From: Demequina sp. B12 | GTDB taxonomy: Bacteria; Actinomycetota; Actinomycetes; Actinomycetales; Demequinaceae | Assembly (NCBI RefSeq): GCF_028823635.1 | Contig: NZ_JAPEHU010000004.1 | Location: 1-64,000, forward strand | DNA: 64,000 nucleotides | Direction of reading: 5' to 3' | In this document: positions 1 through 7,785 of the stretch, piece after piece | Position numbering within the stretch: position 1 is the stretch's first letter | Layout of the letters: the number at the start of each line of letters is the position of its first letter | The notes under the pieces: model-generated | The model's database searches: none | What the model saw: the letters and a program-made list of their open reading frames with translations, nothing else | Told to the model about the DNA's origin: nothing | Made by a program: the position numbers and the translations under genes

Positions 1-56
1 GCGCCCCAACATCTCGTAATGAATAGGTCAAGGGTTCGATTCCCTTAGGCGGCTCA
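1..56 (+). tRNA. 3' part of tRNA-Thr(CGT), probably an attachment-site copy
   Basis: The anticodon loop CTCGTAA (13-19), variable region, T arm (AAGGG/CCCTT around TTCGATT, 30-46) and 3' acceptor strand AGGCGGC (47-53) are clear. The 3' anticodon-stem strand TGAAT (20-24) should face ATTCA, but the bases before the loop are AACAT and give only one pair in five. So the sequence fits a tRNA from the anticodon loop to the 3' end and not before it. That is the usual extent of a tRNA attachment core. The 5' half lies outside the window, so an unusual but intact tRNA cannot be fully excluded. Confidence 0.6.
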
Positions 57-59
57 GAT

Positions 60-95
60 AAAGCCCCCGGTAGCCTCACGGCTCCCGGGGGCTTT
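60..95 (+). terminator. Rho-independent-type terminator after the tRNA
   Basis: An 11-bp stem AAAGCCCCCGG/CCGGGGGCTTT (60-70 and 85-95) closes a 14-nt loop directly after the tRNA 3' end. The downstream arm ends in only three T. Confidence 0.75.
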
Positions 96-112
96 GCTGT
101 GGGTGGGGGCGG

Positions 113-904
113 TCAGGTCGCGGAGCGTTTCTTGTCGCTGGTGCTGGTGAGGCCGCTTCCGGCGAGACGGTCACGGAGCCGGTCGCGCCGCGCCTGCACT
201 CGTTGTCCACGTTCGTTGGCGCGTTCGCGTTTGCGTCCCTTGTAGAACCGGCGTGCCCAGAACGACTCTGGTCGGGCAAGTCGCAGCGTGCCTACGAGCG
301 CGACACCGGGGATGAGCAGTCCGGACAGCCCCATCAGGAGTTTGCCCTTGAGGAGGCACAGGACGACTGTCAAGATGTGGGTTGCGACGATGATGACGAA
401 CGTGGTCCACCCTTGTTCGTTGAGGTCGGTGGAGTCCACTCCCAGCGGGGACGACCCCAGGATCAACACGGTGCCGACCACGAGTGCGACCAGTACCGCA
501 TCGATGGATTTGCGGCCTTCCTCTGACCAGTACACATCTTCCAGGTGGAGCCACAGGGCAAACTCGTCCAGCGCAAGCGCGGTCCCCGCACCGAACAGCA
601 CGGCCAAGATTTCTAGCCACGGTGAGTCTGGTCGATACCGGAAGGACAGCACACCGGTCATGAGGACCAGAAGGATCCCCCAGACTTGGTGATGCACGTG
701 CACGCCGCCGATGTGCACGTTCTTGATCGCCCCGCCCTCGGTGGGTGTGCCGGCGACTTCTCGCCGTCGAATCTTGACGGTGACCCAGCGGGTGACAGCA
801 AACGTGATCGTGAACCCTGCGATGAGCCACAATGCGGCGATGCGCCCGGAATCGAGCAGGGGCTGCTCTGCCGTCGCGGTCGCGACAACGGTGGGGAAGA
901 ACAC
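113..904 (-). CDS. Conserved actinobacterial integral membrane protein with a His-rich motif
   Basis: This 263-aa protein has about five to six predicted membrane segments and a basic C-terminal tail rich in Arg and Lys. Just after the first membrane segment is a His-rich motif (HIGGVHVHHQVWG, about residues 65-77), followed by an acidic stretch LALDEFALWLHLEDVYW. The combination of histidines and acidic residues near the membrane could bind metal, but that is inference. The family is familiar in actinobacterial genomes, though I know no assigned function. The start is GTG at 904. It stands alone, facing away from the tRNA terminator. Confidence 0.8.
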   Translation of the reverse strand: MFFPTVVATATAEQPLLDSGRIAALWLIAGFTITFAVTRWVTVKIRRREVAGTPTEGGAIKNVHIGGVHVHHQVWGILLVLMTGVLSFRYRPDSPWLEILAVLFGAGTALALDEFALWLHLEDVYWSEEGRKSIDAVLVALVVGTVLILGSSPLGVDSTDLNEQGWTTFVIIVATHILTVVLCLLKGKLLMGLSGLLIPGVALVGTLRLARPESFWARRFYKGRKRERANERGQRVQARRDRLRDRLAGSGLTSTSDKKRSAT

Positions 905-986
905 GGGCCCGCCTCCTAGCGATGCAACGGGGGCATCGACTTCAGATTAGCGATGGTTGTCCTGATGCGCCGCGGCGGACGTCAGG

Positions 987-1214
987 CTACTTGCTGACGC
1001 GGGCCTTGCGCCCGTTGAACGTCACGACGTCGCCGTCGTGGAGTTGGCGTCCGCGGCGCTCATCGACCTCATCGTTCACCAGGACAAGGCCCTCGCGGAT
1101 GACTTCCTTGGCCTCACCGCCGGAGTCGACCAGGCCCGCGAGTTGCAGGAACTGGCCAAGCCGGATGCCTTCGCCTCCGGTGGGGATGTCGTCGATCGGA
1201 GCAGATTTCGCCAT
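987..1214 (-). CDS. Small RNA-binding S4 domain protein (YbcJ-like)
   Basis: This 75-aa protein is essentially one S4 RNA-binding domain. It shows IRLGQFLQLAGLVDSGGEAK followed by V..G.V.VN.EV..RRG..L..GD.V, which is the usual S4 fold signature. Free-standing S4 proteins of this size bind structured or ribosomal RNA, but the exact target is unknown. It is transcribed in the same direction as the upstream-numbered membrane protein, with an 82-bp gap, so the two may share a transcript. Confidence 0.88.
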   Translation of the reverse strand: MAKSAPIDDIPTGGEGIRLGQFLQLAGLVDSGGEAKEVIREGLVLVNDEVDERRGRQLHDGDVVTFNGRKARVSK

Positions 1215-1328
1215 GCCCGCATGCTATCCGGCGGACCACCTGTCGCACACCTGGGGCCACTGTGGGGGGTGGGGCTCGTGGGGTTGCCCATCAGTCACAG
1301 CGGCAACTCTCGCCCCAGCCGTGCGATC

Positions 1329-1380
1329 ACCGGTACAGGGAGTGTCATGACCGGCACAGGGAGTGCGCACACCGGCTACC
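1329..1380. repeat. 21-bp tandem repeat (about 2.5 copies) upstream of the tocopherol cyclase-like gene
   Basis: ACCGGYACAGGGAGTG occurs at 1329 and 1350, and a third degenerate copy begins ACCGGCTACC at 1371. The period is exactly 21 bp, two helical turns, so all copies face the same side of the DNA. It lies 80-120 bp before the next start codon and could be an operator. Confidence 0.5.
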
Positions 1381-1452
1381 AGGCAGGAGCACCGATGCCG
1401 GGGATACCCTGGCCTTATGGTCCCAGGCTCCGTACGGAGGGTGTCGCAGACG

Positions 1453-2562
1453 ATGAGGCGAGCGGCGGGAACGTTTGCTGCCACGCGGTATCCGGCTGGG
1501 TATCACGGTGACTATCAGGGGGATGCCGGGTTCTTCGAGGGTTGGTACGTGAAACTCGTGTCCGCTGACCGCAGTGCGCGGCTTGCGTTGATTCCGGGCA
1601 TTTTCAAGGCTAGCGATCGTGGCGCTCGTGGCGAGGAAGCTCAGGACGAAGCCTTCGTTCAAGTCCTTGATGGCATCACGGGCGAGTCTTGGTATGAGAC
1701 GTTCCCGGCCTCTCAGTTCCGTGCGGATCCGCGCGTGTTCGACGTCACGTTGTGGGGGCCTGGCGGTGAGGGTCATGGCACTGGGGATGTGCCGCTCGCT
1801 GGCGCTGCAGTCTCTACCCCGGTGCAGCGCTTCGACGAGCGTGGCCTGTCTGTTGACCTCGCGGGTCCTCAGCTCAGCGGGTCGGTTCGCTATACCAGTC
1901 CACTTGATCCATGGCCGGTGACGATGAGTGAACCCGGTGTGATGGGGCGCTATGCGTGGGTGCCGGTGATGGAGTGCTATCACGGGCTGGTGTCTTTTGG
2001 GCATGGGCTTGAGGGGACGTTGACGCTCGGGGACCAGGAACTGGACTTCACGGGTGGGCGCGGGTACATCGAGAAGGACTGGGGGCGGGCGTTCCCGCAG
2101 GGATATGTGTGGATGCAGACCCATCATTTCGATACGCCGGGTGTGAGCCTGTCTGCTTCGATCGCGACCATTCCGTGGGGCCGGAGTCGTTTCCAGGGCT
2201 TCATTGTGGGACTCCGGATAGCTAACTCCGCCCAGGACACCTTGCACAAGTTCGCGACCTACACGGGCGCCCGCACCACTGTCGTGGAGATTGACGATGC
2301 GTCCGTGCGGTGGGAGATGAAGGCCAAGTCCGGTGACCGGCTCCGACTGTGGGCGGAGCGGCGGCGGGGTGGGTTGTTGCATGCGCCGGTGCGCACGCAG
2401 ATGCACCGGCGGGTGGAGGAGACGCTTGACGCGCGGGTGCATGTGGAACTCGTTGGCGCGGACGGCACGGAGTTGTTCGCCGGCACGGGGGAGGCGGCAG
2501 GTTTGGAGGTCCATGGCGATCTTGCGGAGTTGGTCGCATTGAGTGGGCGTCCTTCCCGGTAG
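1453..2562 (+). CDS. Tocopherol cyclase family protein (VTE1-like fold)
   Basis: This is a soluble protein of 369 aa from the ATG at 1453. Upstream in-frame starts at 1417 (ATG) and 1363 (GTG) are possible, but GGAGG at 1436-1440 favours 1441 or 1453. The family signature IEKDWGRAFP...VWMQTHHF sits near the middle, preceded by GW/Y-containing lipocalin-like strands (N-terminal DAGFFEGWYVKL). Plant VTE1 cyclises tocopherol precursors. Bacterial homologues outside cyanobacteria have no tocopherol pathway that I can see here, so the substrate is unknown and probably a hydrophobic small molecule or lipid. The histidine kinase gene follows after only 10 nt and may be co-transcribed. Confidence 0.8.
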   Translation: MRRAAGTFAATRYPAGYHGDYQGDAGFFEGWYVKLVSADRSARLALIPGIFKASDRGARGEEAQDEAFVQVLDGITGESWYETFPASQFRADPRVFDVTLWGPGGEGHGTGDVPLAGAAVSTPVQRFDERGLSVDLAGPQLSGSVRYTSPLDPWPVTMSEPGVMGRYAWVPVMECYHGLVSFGHGLEGTLTLGDQELDFTGGRGYIEKDWGRAFPQGYVWMQTHHFDTPGVSLSASIATIPWGRSRFQGFIVGLRIANSAQDTLHKFATYTGARTTVVEIDDASVRWEMKAKSGDRLRLWAERRRGGLLHAPVRTQMHRRVEETLDARVHVELVGADGTELFAGTGEAAGLEVHGDLAELVALSGRPSR

Positions 2563-2572
2563 GTTGGCTGCT

Positions 2573-3748
2573 ATGCGAGCCCTGTGGCGGAAGTTGCCGT
2601 TGACGGAGACGGTGCGCGGTCGGGACGCGTGGGGTGCCGTCCTCCTGGTGGTGGCCATCGTCACGGTGGTGTTGTCTACGGACAGTGCTGAGGCGCTCGC
2701 GACCGCGGATTTCGCGGCGGCGGTTCTGGCTAGCGGGGCGCTGGCGTGGCGACGTGACGCTCCAGTGTGGGTGCTGGCGGGCGCTGTGGCGTTGTTCGCG
2801 GTGGCAACGGCGTTAAGCGAGTCGGTGTCGCTGGCGTTTGTGCCGTTGGTGGTTGCGGTGTACTCCGCGGCGGCGTGGACGCGGTCGGTGCGCATCGCTC
2901 TTGAGTCGGTACTGGCGGCGTGGGCGCTGAGCGTGGTGGCAGTGGCCTGGGGGTCGGTGGCCACGAGCGAGTTGGTGATTTCCGCTGGTGCCTGGCTGGG
3001 TGCTGCGGGTGCGATTGGTGTCGCGGCGCAGTTGTACCGGGCTGGGGTGGAGAAGGAACGCGAGCGTGCGCTCCGGGCGGAAGAGGCCCAGGATGCGCTC
3101 GCGCAGCAGCGCGTGGCGCAGGAGCGGTTGCGCATTGCGCGGGATCTTCATGACGCGGTGGGTCACCATGTGGCGGTGATGACGGTGCAGGCGGGGCTTG
3201 CTCAGCATCTGCTCGGTTCCGATCCGGACAAGGCCGGCGAGGCTTTGGAGCGGGTGCATGAGGCGGGCGCGCGGGTGATGGACGAACTTCCGGTGATGTT
3301 GCGCGTTCTGCGTCAGGACGGTGACGAGGACTCCCGCCCCGCCCCCGGGGTGGCGCTGGTGCCTGATCTGGTGGCGGATGCGCGTCAGGCCGGGCTGGAC
3401 GTGACCTACGAGCCCGAGTCTCTGCCTGGTCTCTCGACGGCGACGGATATGGCCGCGTACCGAGTTGTGCAGGAGGCCCTCACGAATGCGCGCAAGTATG
3501 GCGTGGGGGCGGCCGCGTTGAGGGTTGCGATGGAGGACGGGGCTGTGGTGGTGGAGGTGCGTAACCACGTCGCGCAGCGGGCCGATGCTCGCGACGGCTC
3601 GGGTGCAGGTTGGGGCTTGGTGGGGATGCGGGAACGTGTGGGGGCGGCTGATGGCAGCGTAGAGGTGGGGCGTGACGGCGAGGAGTTTGTGGTGAGAGCG
3701 GTGCTGCCGGTGAGGACGGCACCGTTGAGTGAGGGTGAGACAGCGTGA
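2573..3748 (+). CDS. Sensor histidine kinase, NarL/DesK-type
   Basis: The 391-aa protein has an N-terminal block of about five to six membrane segments (residues 15-160), a short coiled linker (EKERERALRAEEAQDALAQQ), then a HisKA_3 dimerisation domain with the phospho-acceptor in RDLHDAVGHH (His about 193). The C-terminal HATPase shows N (EALTNARKYG) and G boxes (GWGLVGMRER). There is no large extracellular sensor, so the stimulus is probably sensed in the membrane. An upstream GTG at 2543 would overlap the preceding gene; ATG 2573 is preferred. The stop overlaps the GTG of the response regulator by four bases (GTGA), which indicates translational coupling. Confidence 0.92.
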   Translation: MRALWRKLPLTETVRGRDAWGAVLLVVAIVTVVLSTDSAEALATADFAAAVLASGALAWRRDAPVWVLAGAVALFAVATALSESVSLAFVPLVVAVYSAAAWTRSVRIALESVLAAWALSVVAVAWGSVATSELVISAGAWLGAAGAIGVAAQLYRAGVEKERERALRAEEAQDALAQQRVAQERLRIARDLHDAVGHHVAVMTVQAGLAQHLLGSDPDKAGEALERVHEAGARVMDELPVMLRVLRQDGDEDSRPAPGVALVPDLVADARQAGLDVTYEPESLPGLSTATDMAAYRVVQEALTNARKYGVGAAALRVAMEDGAVVVEVRNHVAQRADARDGSGAGWGLVGMRERVGAADGSVEVGRDGEEFVVRAVLPVRTAPLSEGETA

Positions 3749-4407
3749 CTGTGCGGGTGGTGGTGGCTGACGACCAGGACCTGATTCGTGGTGGTTTTGT
3801 CGCGATCTTGGACTCCAGCGAAGACATTGACGTGGTGGGGGAGGCGGCTGATGGTCAGGCTGCTGTGGACGCGGCGCGCGAACTGAAGCCCGATGTTGTG
3901 GTGATGGATGTTCGGATGCCTGGCATGGATGGCCTGGAAGCTACTGAGCTCATCGGGAAGGATCCGGACCTTGCTGCGGTACGGGTCCTGGTGTTGACCA
4001 CGTTCGAAGAGGACGCGTACGTGTTGCGTGCTTTGCAGGCGGGGGCCAGTGGTTTCCTAGGCAAGGGCGTGAAGCCTGCGGAGTTGGTTGATGCGGTGCG
4101 GACGGTCGCGGCAGGTGACCAGTTGTTGTCGCCGCGTGCGACGCGCAGCGTGATCGCGCAGGTCACCGCGCCTGGGCGTGCGCCGTCGGTGGCGGGCGAC
4201 GTCTTCAAGGACTTGACGGAGCGCGAACGCGAAGTGGTGTTGCTGGTGGCGCAGGGCCTCAGCAATGACCAGATCGCTGAGCAGCTGTTTGTGAGTCCGC
4301 TCACGGCAAAGACACACGTGAACCGCGCCATGATGAAGGTGGGTGCCAGGGACCGCGCGCAACTCGTCGTGGCCGCGTATCAGGCAGGTGGAGTGAACGC
4401 CGAGTAG
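3745..4407 (+). CDS. Response regulator, NarL/LuxR family
   Basis: This is a 220-aa two-domain regulator. The receiver domain carries the acidic pair (ADDQD), the phosphorylation site in VVVMDVRMPG (Asp about 55), the conserved Thr/Lys region and a LuxR-type HTH at about residues 155-215 (LTEREREVVLLVAQG, then AKTHVNR). It is the cognate partner of the kinase encoded immediately upstream. A perfect palindrome lies right after its stop codon and before the CPBP protease gene, so the protease gene is a plausible target. That link is inference. Confidence 0.94.
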   Translation: MTVRVVVADDQDLIRGGFVAILDSSEDIDVVGEAADGQAAVDAARELKPDVVVMDVRMPGMDGLEATELIGKDPDLAAVRVLVLTTFEEDAYVLRALQAGASGFLGKGVKPAELVDAVRTVAAGDQLLSPRATRSVIAQVTAPGRAPSVAGDVFKDLTEREREVVLLVAQGLSNDQIAEQLFVSPLTAKTHVNRAMMKVGARDRAQLVVAAYQAGGVNAE

Positions 4408-4411
4408 GGCA

Positions 4412-4431
4412 CGTACTGCGAACGCAGTACG
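4412..4431. promoter_or_regulatory. Perfect palindrome between response regulator and CPBP gene
   Basis: CGTACTGC-GAAC-GCAGTACG is an 8-bp inverted repeat with a 4-nt centre that starts 5 nt after the regulator stop. There is no T-run, so it looks more like an operator (dimeric HTH site) than a terminator. Confidence 0.5.
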
Positions 4432-4480
4432 CACAAGTGTCTGCGTCTGGACGATGTGCATCGTGCCTGGAAAGAGAAGA

Positions 4481-4523
4481 CTTGAGTCATCGCCGTACAG
4501 GCGAGTAGTCCAGACTCAAGGAG
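4481..4523 (+). promoter_or_regulatory. Leader hairpin overlapping the Shine-Dalgarno of the CPBP gene
   Basis: CTTGAGTC (4481-4488) pairs with GACTCAAG (4513-4520). Nested inside is TCGCC/GGCGA (4490-4494/4500-4504). The 3' arm runs into the Shine-Dalgarno AAGGAGA (4518-4524), so folding would partly mask the ribosome-binding site of the gene at 4530. Confidence 0.45.
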
Positions 4524-4529
4524 AGAATC

Positions 4530-5303
4530 ATGGGTACCGCACCCGCCGCATCGGCCCCTAAGAATGTGGCCGCAGCCAAGCCTGACCTGCCGTTCTACAA
4601 CGCCAGCCCTGTGGCGATCAGTACGGGCAAGTGGCTCGTGGTGGTGGCGGCATGCGCGCTGTCGTATGTGCAGTTGGTCGCGGTGCCGCTTCCAGGCTCG
4701 GCGGCCTTTCAGAACTGGGCGCACGCGATCCTGTTCCCCGTCATTCCGTTGATCGCGCTGGCCTGGGCGGCGCCCGCGGGGTGGACGGCGATCTTCCGTA
4801 GGGTGCGCCCGCGTGATGTGGGTGCGATGTTCGGCTTCGCGGCGATCAATCTGGTGGCGACGTTGGGCATTGCTGCGGTTCTGGGCCGGTTCATCGAACT
4901 CGAAACTAACCCCATCGGAGACACGCTTGCTGCGCTCACTGCTGGCGAGCGGGTGTCGGCGTATGCCGCGTCCATCCCCCAGCTGATTGGTGAGGAACTG
5001 GTGACGATCCTGCCGCTGTTGGCGATTGTGTCGATCCTGGTGCGCTCCTTCCGCTGGTCGCGGGGTGCCGCTGTGACGGTGGCGTGGCTGGTGACTGCCA
5101 CAACGTTTGCTGCGATGCACCTGCCCACCTATGGCTGGAATGTCATCCAGTGCTTCGCGGTCATCGGAGTGGCCCGCCTGATTTTGTCGCTCGCGTACCT
5201 CAAGACCAAGAACCTGTGGGTCTCCGCCGGCGCACACATCATCAATGACTGGGTGTTGTTCACACTGCCCCTGGTGACAGCAGGCCTGGTGTTCCTCGTC
5301 TAA
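4530..5303 (+). CDS. CPBP family intramembrane glutamic endopeptidase (Abi/CAAX protease-like)
   Basis: This 257-aa polytopic membrane protein carries the family's catalytic motifs: GEELV (Glu 155-156), the FAAMH motif (His about 197) and the third motif HIIND (His 236, Asn 239). The usual Arg of EExxxR is replaced (EELVTIL), a variant seen in some members. CPBP proteases cleave substrates within the membrane and are linked to signalling, bacteriocin immunity or surface protein processing. The substrate cannot be told from sequence. The gene has a strong Shine-Dalgarno within a hairpin leader and ends at a clear terminator, so it is probably monocistronic. Confidence 0.85.
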   Translation: MGTAPAASAPKNVAAAKPDLPFYNASPVAISTGKWLVVVAACALSYVQLVAVPLPGSAAFQNWAHAILFPVIPLIALAWAAPAGWTAIFRRVRPRDVGAMFGFAAINLVATLGIAAVLGRFIELETNPIGDTLAALTAGERVSAYAASIPQLIGEELVTILPLLAIVSILVRSFRWSRGAAVTVAWLVTATTFAAMHLPTYGWNVIQCFAVIGVARLILSLAYLKTKNLWVSAGAHIINDWVLFTLPLVTAGLVFLV

Positions 5304-5345
5304 GACTTCCCCGGATCGGCGCTCGTTCGGGAGGGCAGCGCCACA

Positions 5346-5383
5346 GGCGGCCCCGTTGCGATGGTGACGGGGCCGCCACTTTT
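5346..5383 (+). terminator. Terminator of the CPBP gene
   Basis: An 11-bp stem GGCGGCCCCGT/ACGGGGCCGCC (5346-5356/5367-5377) is followed by ACTTTTG. Confidence 0.8.
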
Positions 5384-5425
5384 GTGCGAAGGGGGTTGCA
5401 CACCGGCCGTGAGCATGTGACGATG

Positions 5426-5437
5426 ACGATATATCGT
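5426..5437. promoter_or_regulatory. Candidate PadR operator
   Basis: The perfect palindrome ACGATATATCGT stands out in GC-rich DNA 66 bp before the padR start. AT-rich palindromes with a TATA core are typical binding sites of PadR-family regulators, which often control their own gene. Confidence 0.55.
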
Positions 5438-5503
5438 TCACAGTCGCTGAGAGGCGAACGTTATGACGTAGACGATGGTCATCACGGACTCCAGGAGGAC
5501 ATC

Positions 5504-6067
5504 ATGAATGACACCCACCGCTCCGCCAGCGGACGCTCCGCCCGCGAAAGCTTCACCCACGCCACCGACGCCATGTGGGACGCCATGGACTCACTCCGTG
5601 CTGGCTTTGACAAGAAAGTGGGCACACGGATGGGGCGCGGAGACGTACGCGCCGCCGTCCTAGCCCTGCTCCTTGAAGAGCCGATGCACGGGTATCAGAT
5701 CATCCGCGAGATCCAGGAGCGCACGGAAGGACGCTGGAAGCCGTCCGCCGGTTCCGTGTACCCCACGCTTCAGCTGCTCGCTGACGAAGGCCTCGTGACC
5801 GCTGAACTCAGCCAGGACCGCAAGACCTACTCCCTTACCGCGGACGCTCAGGATGAGGCGGAAGCCGCTGCAGCATCGGCTCCCTGGATCAAGGATGACG
5901 AGGAAACGGAAGGCCGCCCCTTCGGAGCGCTCTCCAAAGCCGGACTGGACCTGGCCCAGGCCACCGCAGAGGTCGCACGCATCGGGTCCGCGGAGCAGCA
6001 GAAGGCCACTATCGAGGCGCTCGACGAGGCACGACGTAAGATTTACTCCATCCTTGCCCAGGGCTGA
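5504..6067 (+). CDS. PadR family transcriptional regulator
   Basis: This 187-aa protein starts at ATG 5504 behind a strong AGGAGG (5493-5498). The PadR winged-helix lies at about residues 45-105 (AAVLALLLEEPMHGYQII, then GSVYPTLQLLADEGLV), followed by an acidic helical C-terminal dimerisation region. The 40-residue N-terminal extension before the wHTH (HATDAMWDAMDSLRAG) is longer than in minimal PadR proteins and may carry an effector or extra dimer helix. An ATATAT palindrome upstream suggests autoregulation. The AarF-type kinase gene follows after 33 nt and is likely in the same operon. Confidence 0.93.
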   Translation: MNDTHRSASGRSARESFTHATDAMWDAMDSLRAGFDKKVGTRMGRGDVRAAVLALLLEEPMHGYQIIREIQERTEGRWKPSAGSVYPTLQLLADEGLVTAELSQDRKTYSLTADAQDEAEAAAASAPWIKDDEETEGRPFGALSKAGLDLAQATAEVARIGSAEQQKATIEALDEARRKIYSILAQG

Positions 6068-6100
6068 CCGGATGCCCGGCGGCGGGGTTAAGGAGAGTTG

Positions 6101-7771
6101 ATGCCCCACGCCAACAAGGCTCGCTACCGGCGCATTCTGCGGTTCGCCGCCCGTCACCTGGTGGCGACGTGGTGGTTCGACATCATGTTGCCCAGCATCG
6201 GCCTGGGCTCCATTGGCGACCGCAACCGCACCAAGCGCTTCCAGAACTTTGCACGCAAGTTCCGGGCGCTCGCGGTGGACCTGGGCGGCCTGATGATCAA
6301 GGTGGGGCAGTTCATGTCTTCCCGCCTGGACGTCCTGCCGCCAGAGATGACCAAGGAGCTGGAAGGTCTCCAGGACGAGGTTCCGGCGGTGCCTTTTGAA
6401 CAGATGCGCGCCGTCGCGGAGCGGCAACTCGGCATGCCCTTGGAGTCCGTCTTCGCGACCTTTGACCCCGAGCCCGTGGCCGCCGCATCGTTGGGACAGG
6501 CTTACCGTGCACGTCTCACGGACGCCGATGCCGCAGACGCCGGGTTCGCCGGCGTCGTGGTTAAGATTCAACGCCCCGGCATCAGCGAGATCGTCGAGGT
6601 CGACCTCGCTGCCCTCCGTGTCGTGGGCCGGTGGCTGAACCGTGTCCGCGCGGTCTACCGCCGCGTCAATGCGCCGGGGCTAGTGGAAGAGTTCGCCGTC
6701 ACCAGTCTCAAAGAGATCGACTATCTCAACGAGGCTTCCAACGCTGAACGCTTTGCCGACAACTTCGCCAACGATCCGCGTGTGCGAGTGCCCGGCATTG
6801 CGTGGGAACGTTCCACACGCAGCGTGCTCACCCTGGAAGACGTGAGCGCCATCAAAATCACTGACCGTCACGGACTCCGTGCCGCCGGCATCGACCCTTC
6901 ACAGGTGGCGCACGTGTTCGCTGCCGTCATGTTCGACCAGTTCTTCGAGCACGGGTTCTTCCACGCCGACCCCCACCCCGGCAACATGTTCGTGCGGCCC
7001 ACGCCCGGCGAGGGTGAACTGGGGTGGGAACTGACGTTTGTGGACTTCGGGATGATGGGCGAAATCCCCGACCACCTGCGGTCCGCGATGCGCGCCCTCA
7101 TCATCGCTTCGGCGGCGCGTGACGGCCGCGGCATGGTCAAGGCATTTGAGCAGGCCGGAGTGTTGCTACCCAACGCCGATGTCCACGAACTCGAACGTGT
7201 CATGACGCAAGTGTTCGCACGGTTCGGCGGTATGGGGGTCGCCGAACTGAGGGAGCTTGACCCGCGCCAGTTCCGCGACTTCGCGATGGAGTTTGGCGAC
7301 GTCCTTGTCCAGATGCCTTTCCAACTTCCGGAGGACTACCTGCTGTTGATTCGTGCAGTGTCGCTCACGTCCGGCGTGGCCACCGCGCTTGATGCGGTCT
7401 ACAACGCGTGGGACACGCTCGAACCGTACGCCGCGCAACTCCTCCGTGAGGAAAGCGGCAAACTTGCCGGAGACCTGGTGAAGGATGTGGGGGAGATGGC
7501 CAGCATTGCGTGGCGCCTCCCCGGCCGTATCGACGCGGTGCTGCAGACCGTGGAAGACGGCCGCATCGGCGTCGTCGCCCCCAAGGTAGAAAGCGCGATG
7601 AACCGGCTCGAGCACACGGGACGCCGGCTCATTTCGGCCATGATCTTTGGCGCCCTGCTGGTTTCCGGAGCGCTGGTCCATGGCATGAGTCCGGGCCTGG
7701 GGGTCACCCTGATGGTGGGCTCCGTCGTGCCCCTGCTGCATGTGGTGTTTGGGCGCCGCAACTGGCATTGA
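6101..7771 (+). CDS. AarF/ABC1/UbiB family atypical kinase
   Basis: This 556-aa protein has the ABC1 hallmarks: KxGQ (IKVGQFMSSR, about residue 67), the Ala-rich loop replacing a Gly-rich loop (ASLGQAYRARL), the catalytic Lys in VVVKIQRPG, HADPHPGN (about 290) and the metal-binding DFG (VDFGMMG, about 314). Two predicted membrane helices close the C terminus. UbiB-type proteins support isoprenoid quinone or lipid metabolism at the membrane; here the quinone is presumably menaquinone. The start is ATG 6101 behind AAGGAGAG, and a TTG one codon earlier is less likely. It is in tandem with padR and convergent with the next gene (14-nt gap). Confidence 0.92.
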   Translation: MPHANKARYRRILRFAARHLVATWWFDIMLPSIGLGSIGDRNRTKRFQNFARKFRALAVDLGGLMIKVGQFMSSRLDVLPPEMTKELEGLQDEVPAVPFEQMRAVAERQLGMPLESVFATFDPEPVAAASLGQAYRARLTDADAADAGFAGVVVKIQRPGISEIVEVDLAALRVVGRWLNRVRAVYRRVNAPGLVEEFAVTSLKEIDYLNEASNAERFADNFANDPRVRVPGIAWERSTRSVLTLEDVSAIKITDRHGLRAAGIDPSQVAHVFAAVMFDQFFEHGFFHADPHPGNMFVRPTPGEGELGWELTFVDFGMMGEIPDHLRSAMRALIIASAARDGRGMVKAFEQAGVLLPNADVHELERVMTQVFARFGGMGVAELRELDPRQFRDFAMEFGDVLVQMPFQLPEDYLLLIRAVSLTSGVATALDAVYNAWDTLEPYAAQLLREESGKLAGDLVKDVGEMASIAWRLPGRIDAVLQTVEDGRIGVVAPKVESAMNRLEHTGRRLISAMIFGALLVSGALVHGMSPGLGVTLMVGSVVPLLHVVFGRRNWH

Positions 7772-7785
7772 GCCGCGGCAACTTC

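Noticed and set aside
1345-3135. A 596-codon open frame antisense to the tocopherol cyclase-like and histidine kinase genes
   Set aside because: It is low-complexity Arg/Thr/Ala/His-rich, lacks any recognisable domain and exactly shadows two convincing genes. High GC content leaves antisense frames open.
7772-7785. A terminator between convergent aarF and the MTHFR-like gene
   Set aside because: Only 14 nt separate the stops and no stem-loop fits there.
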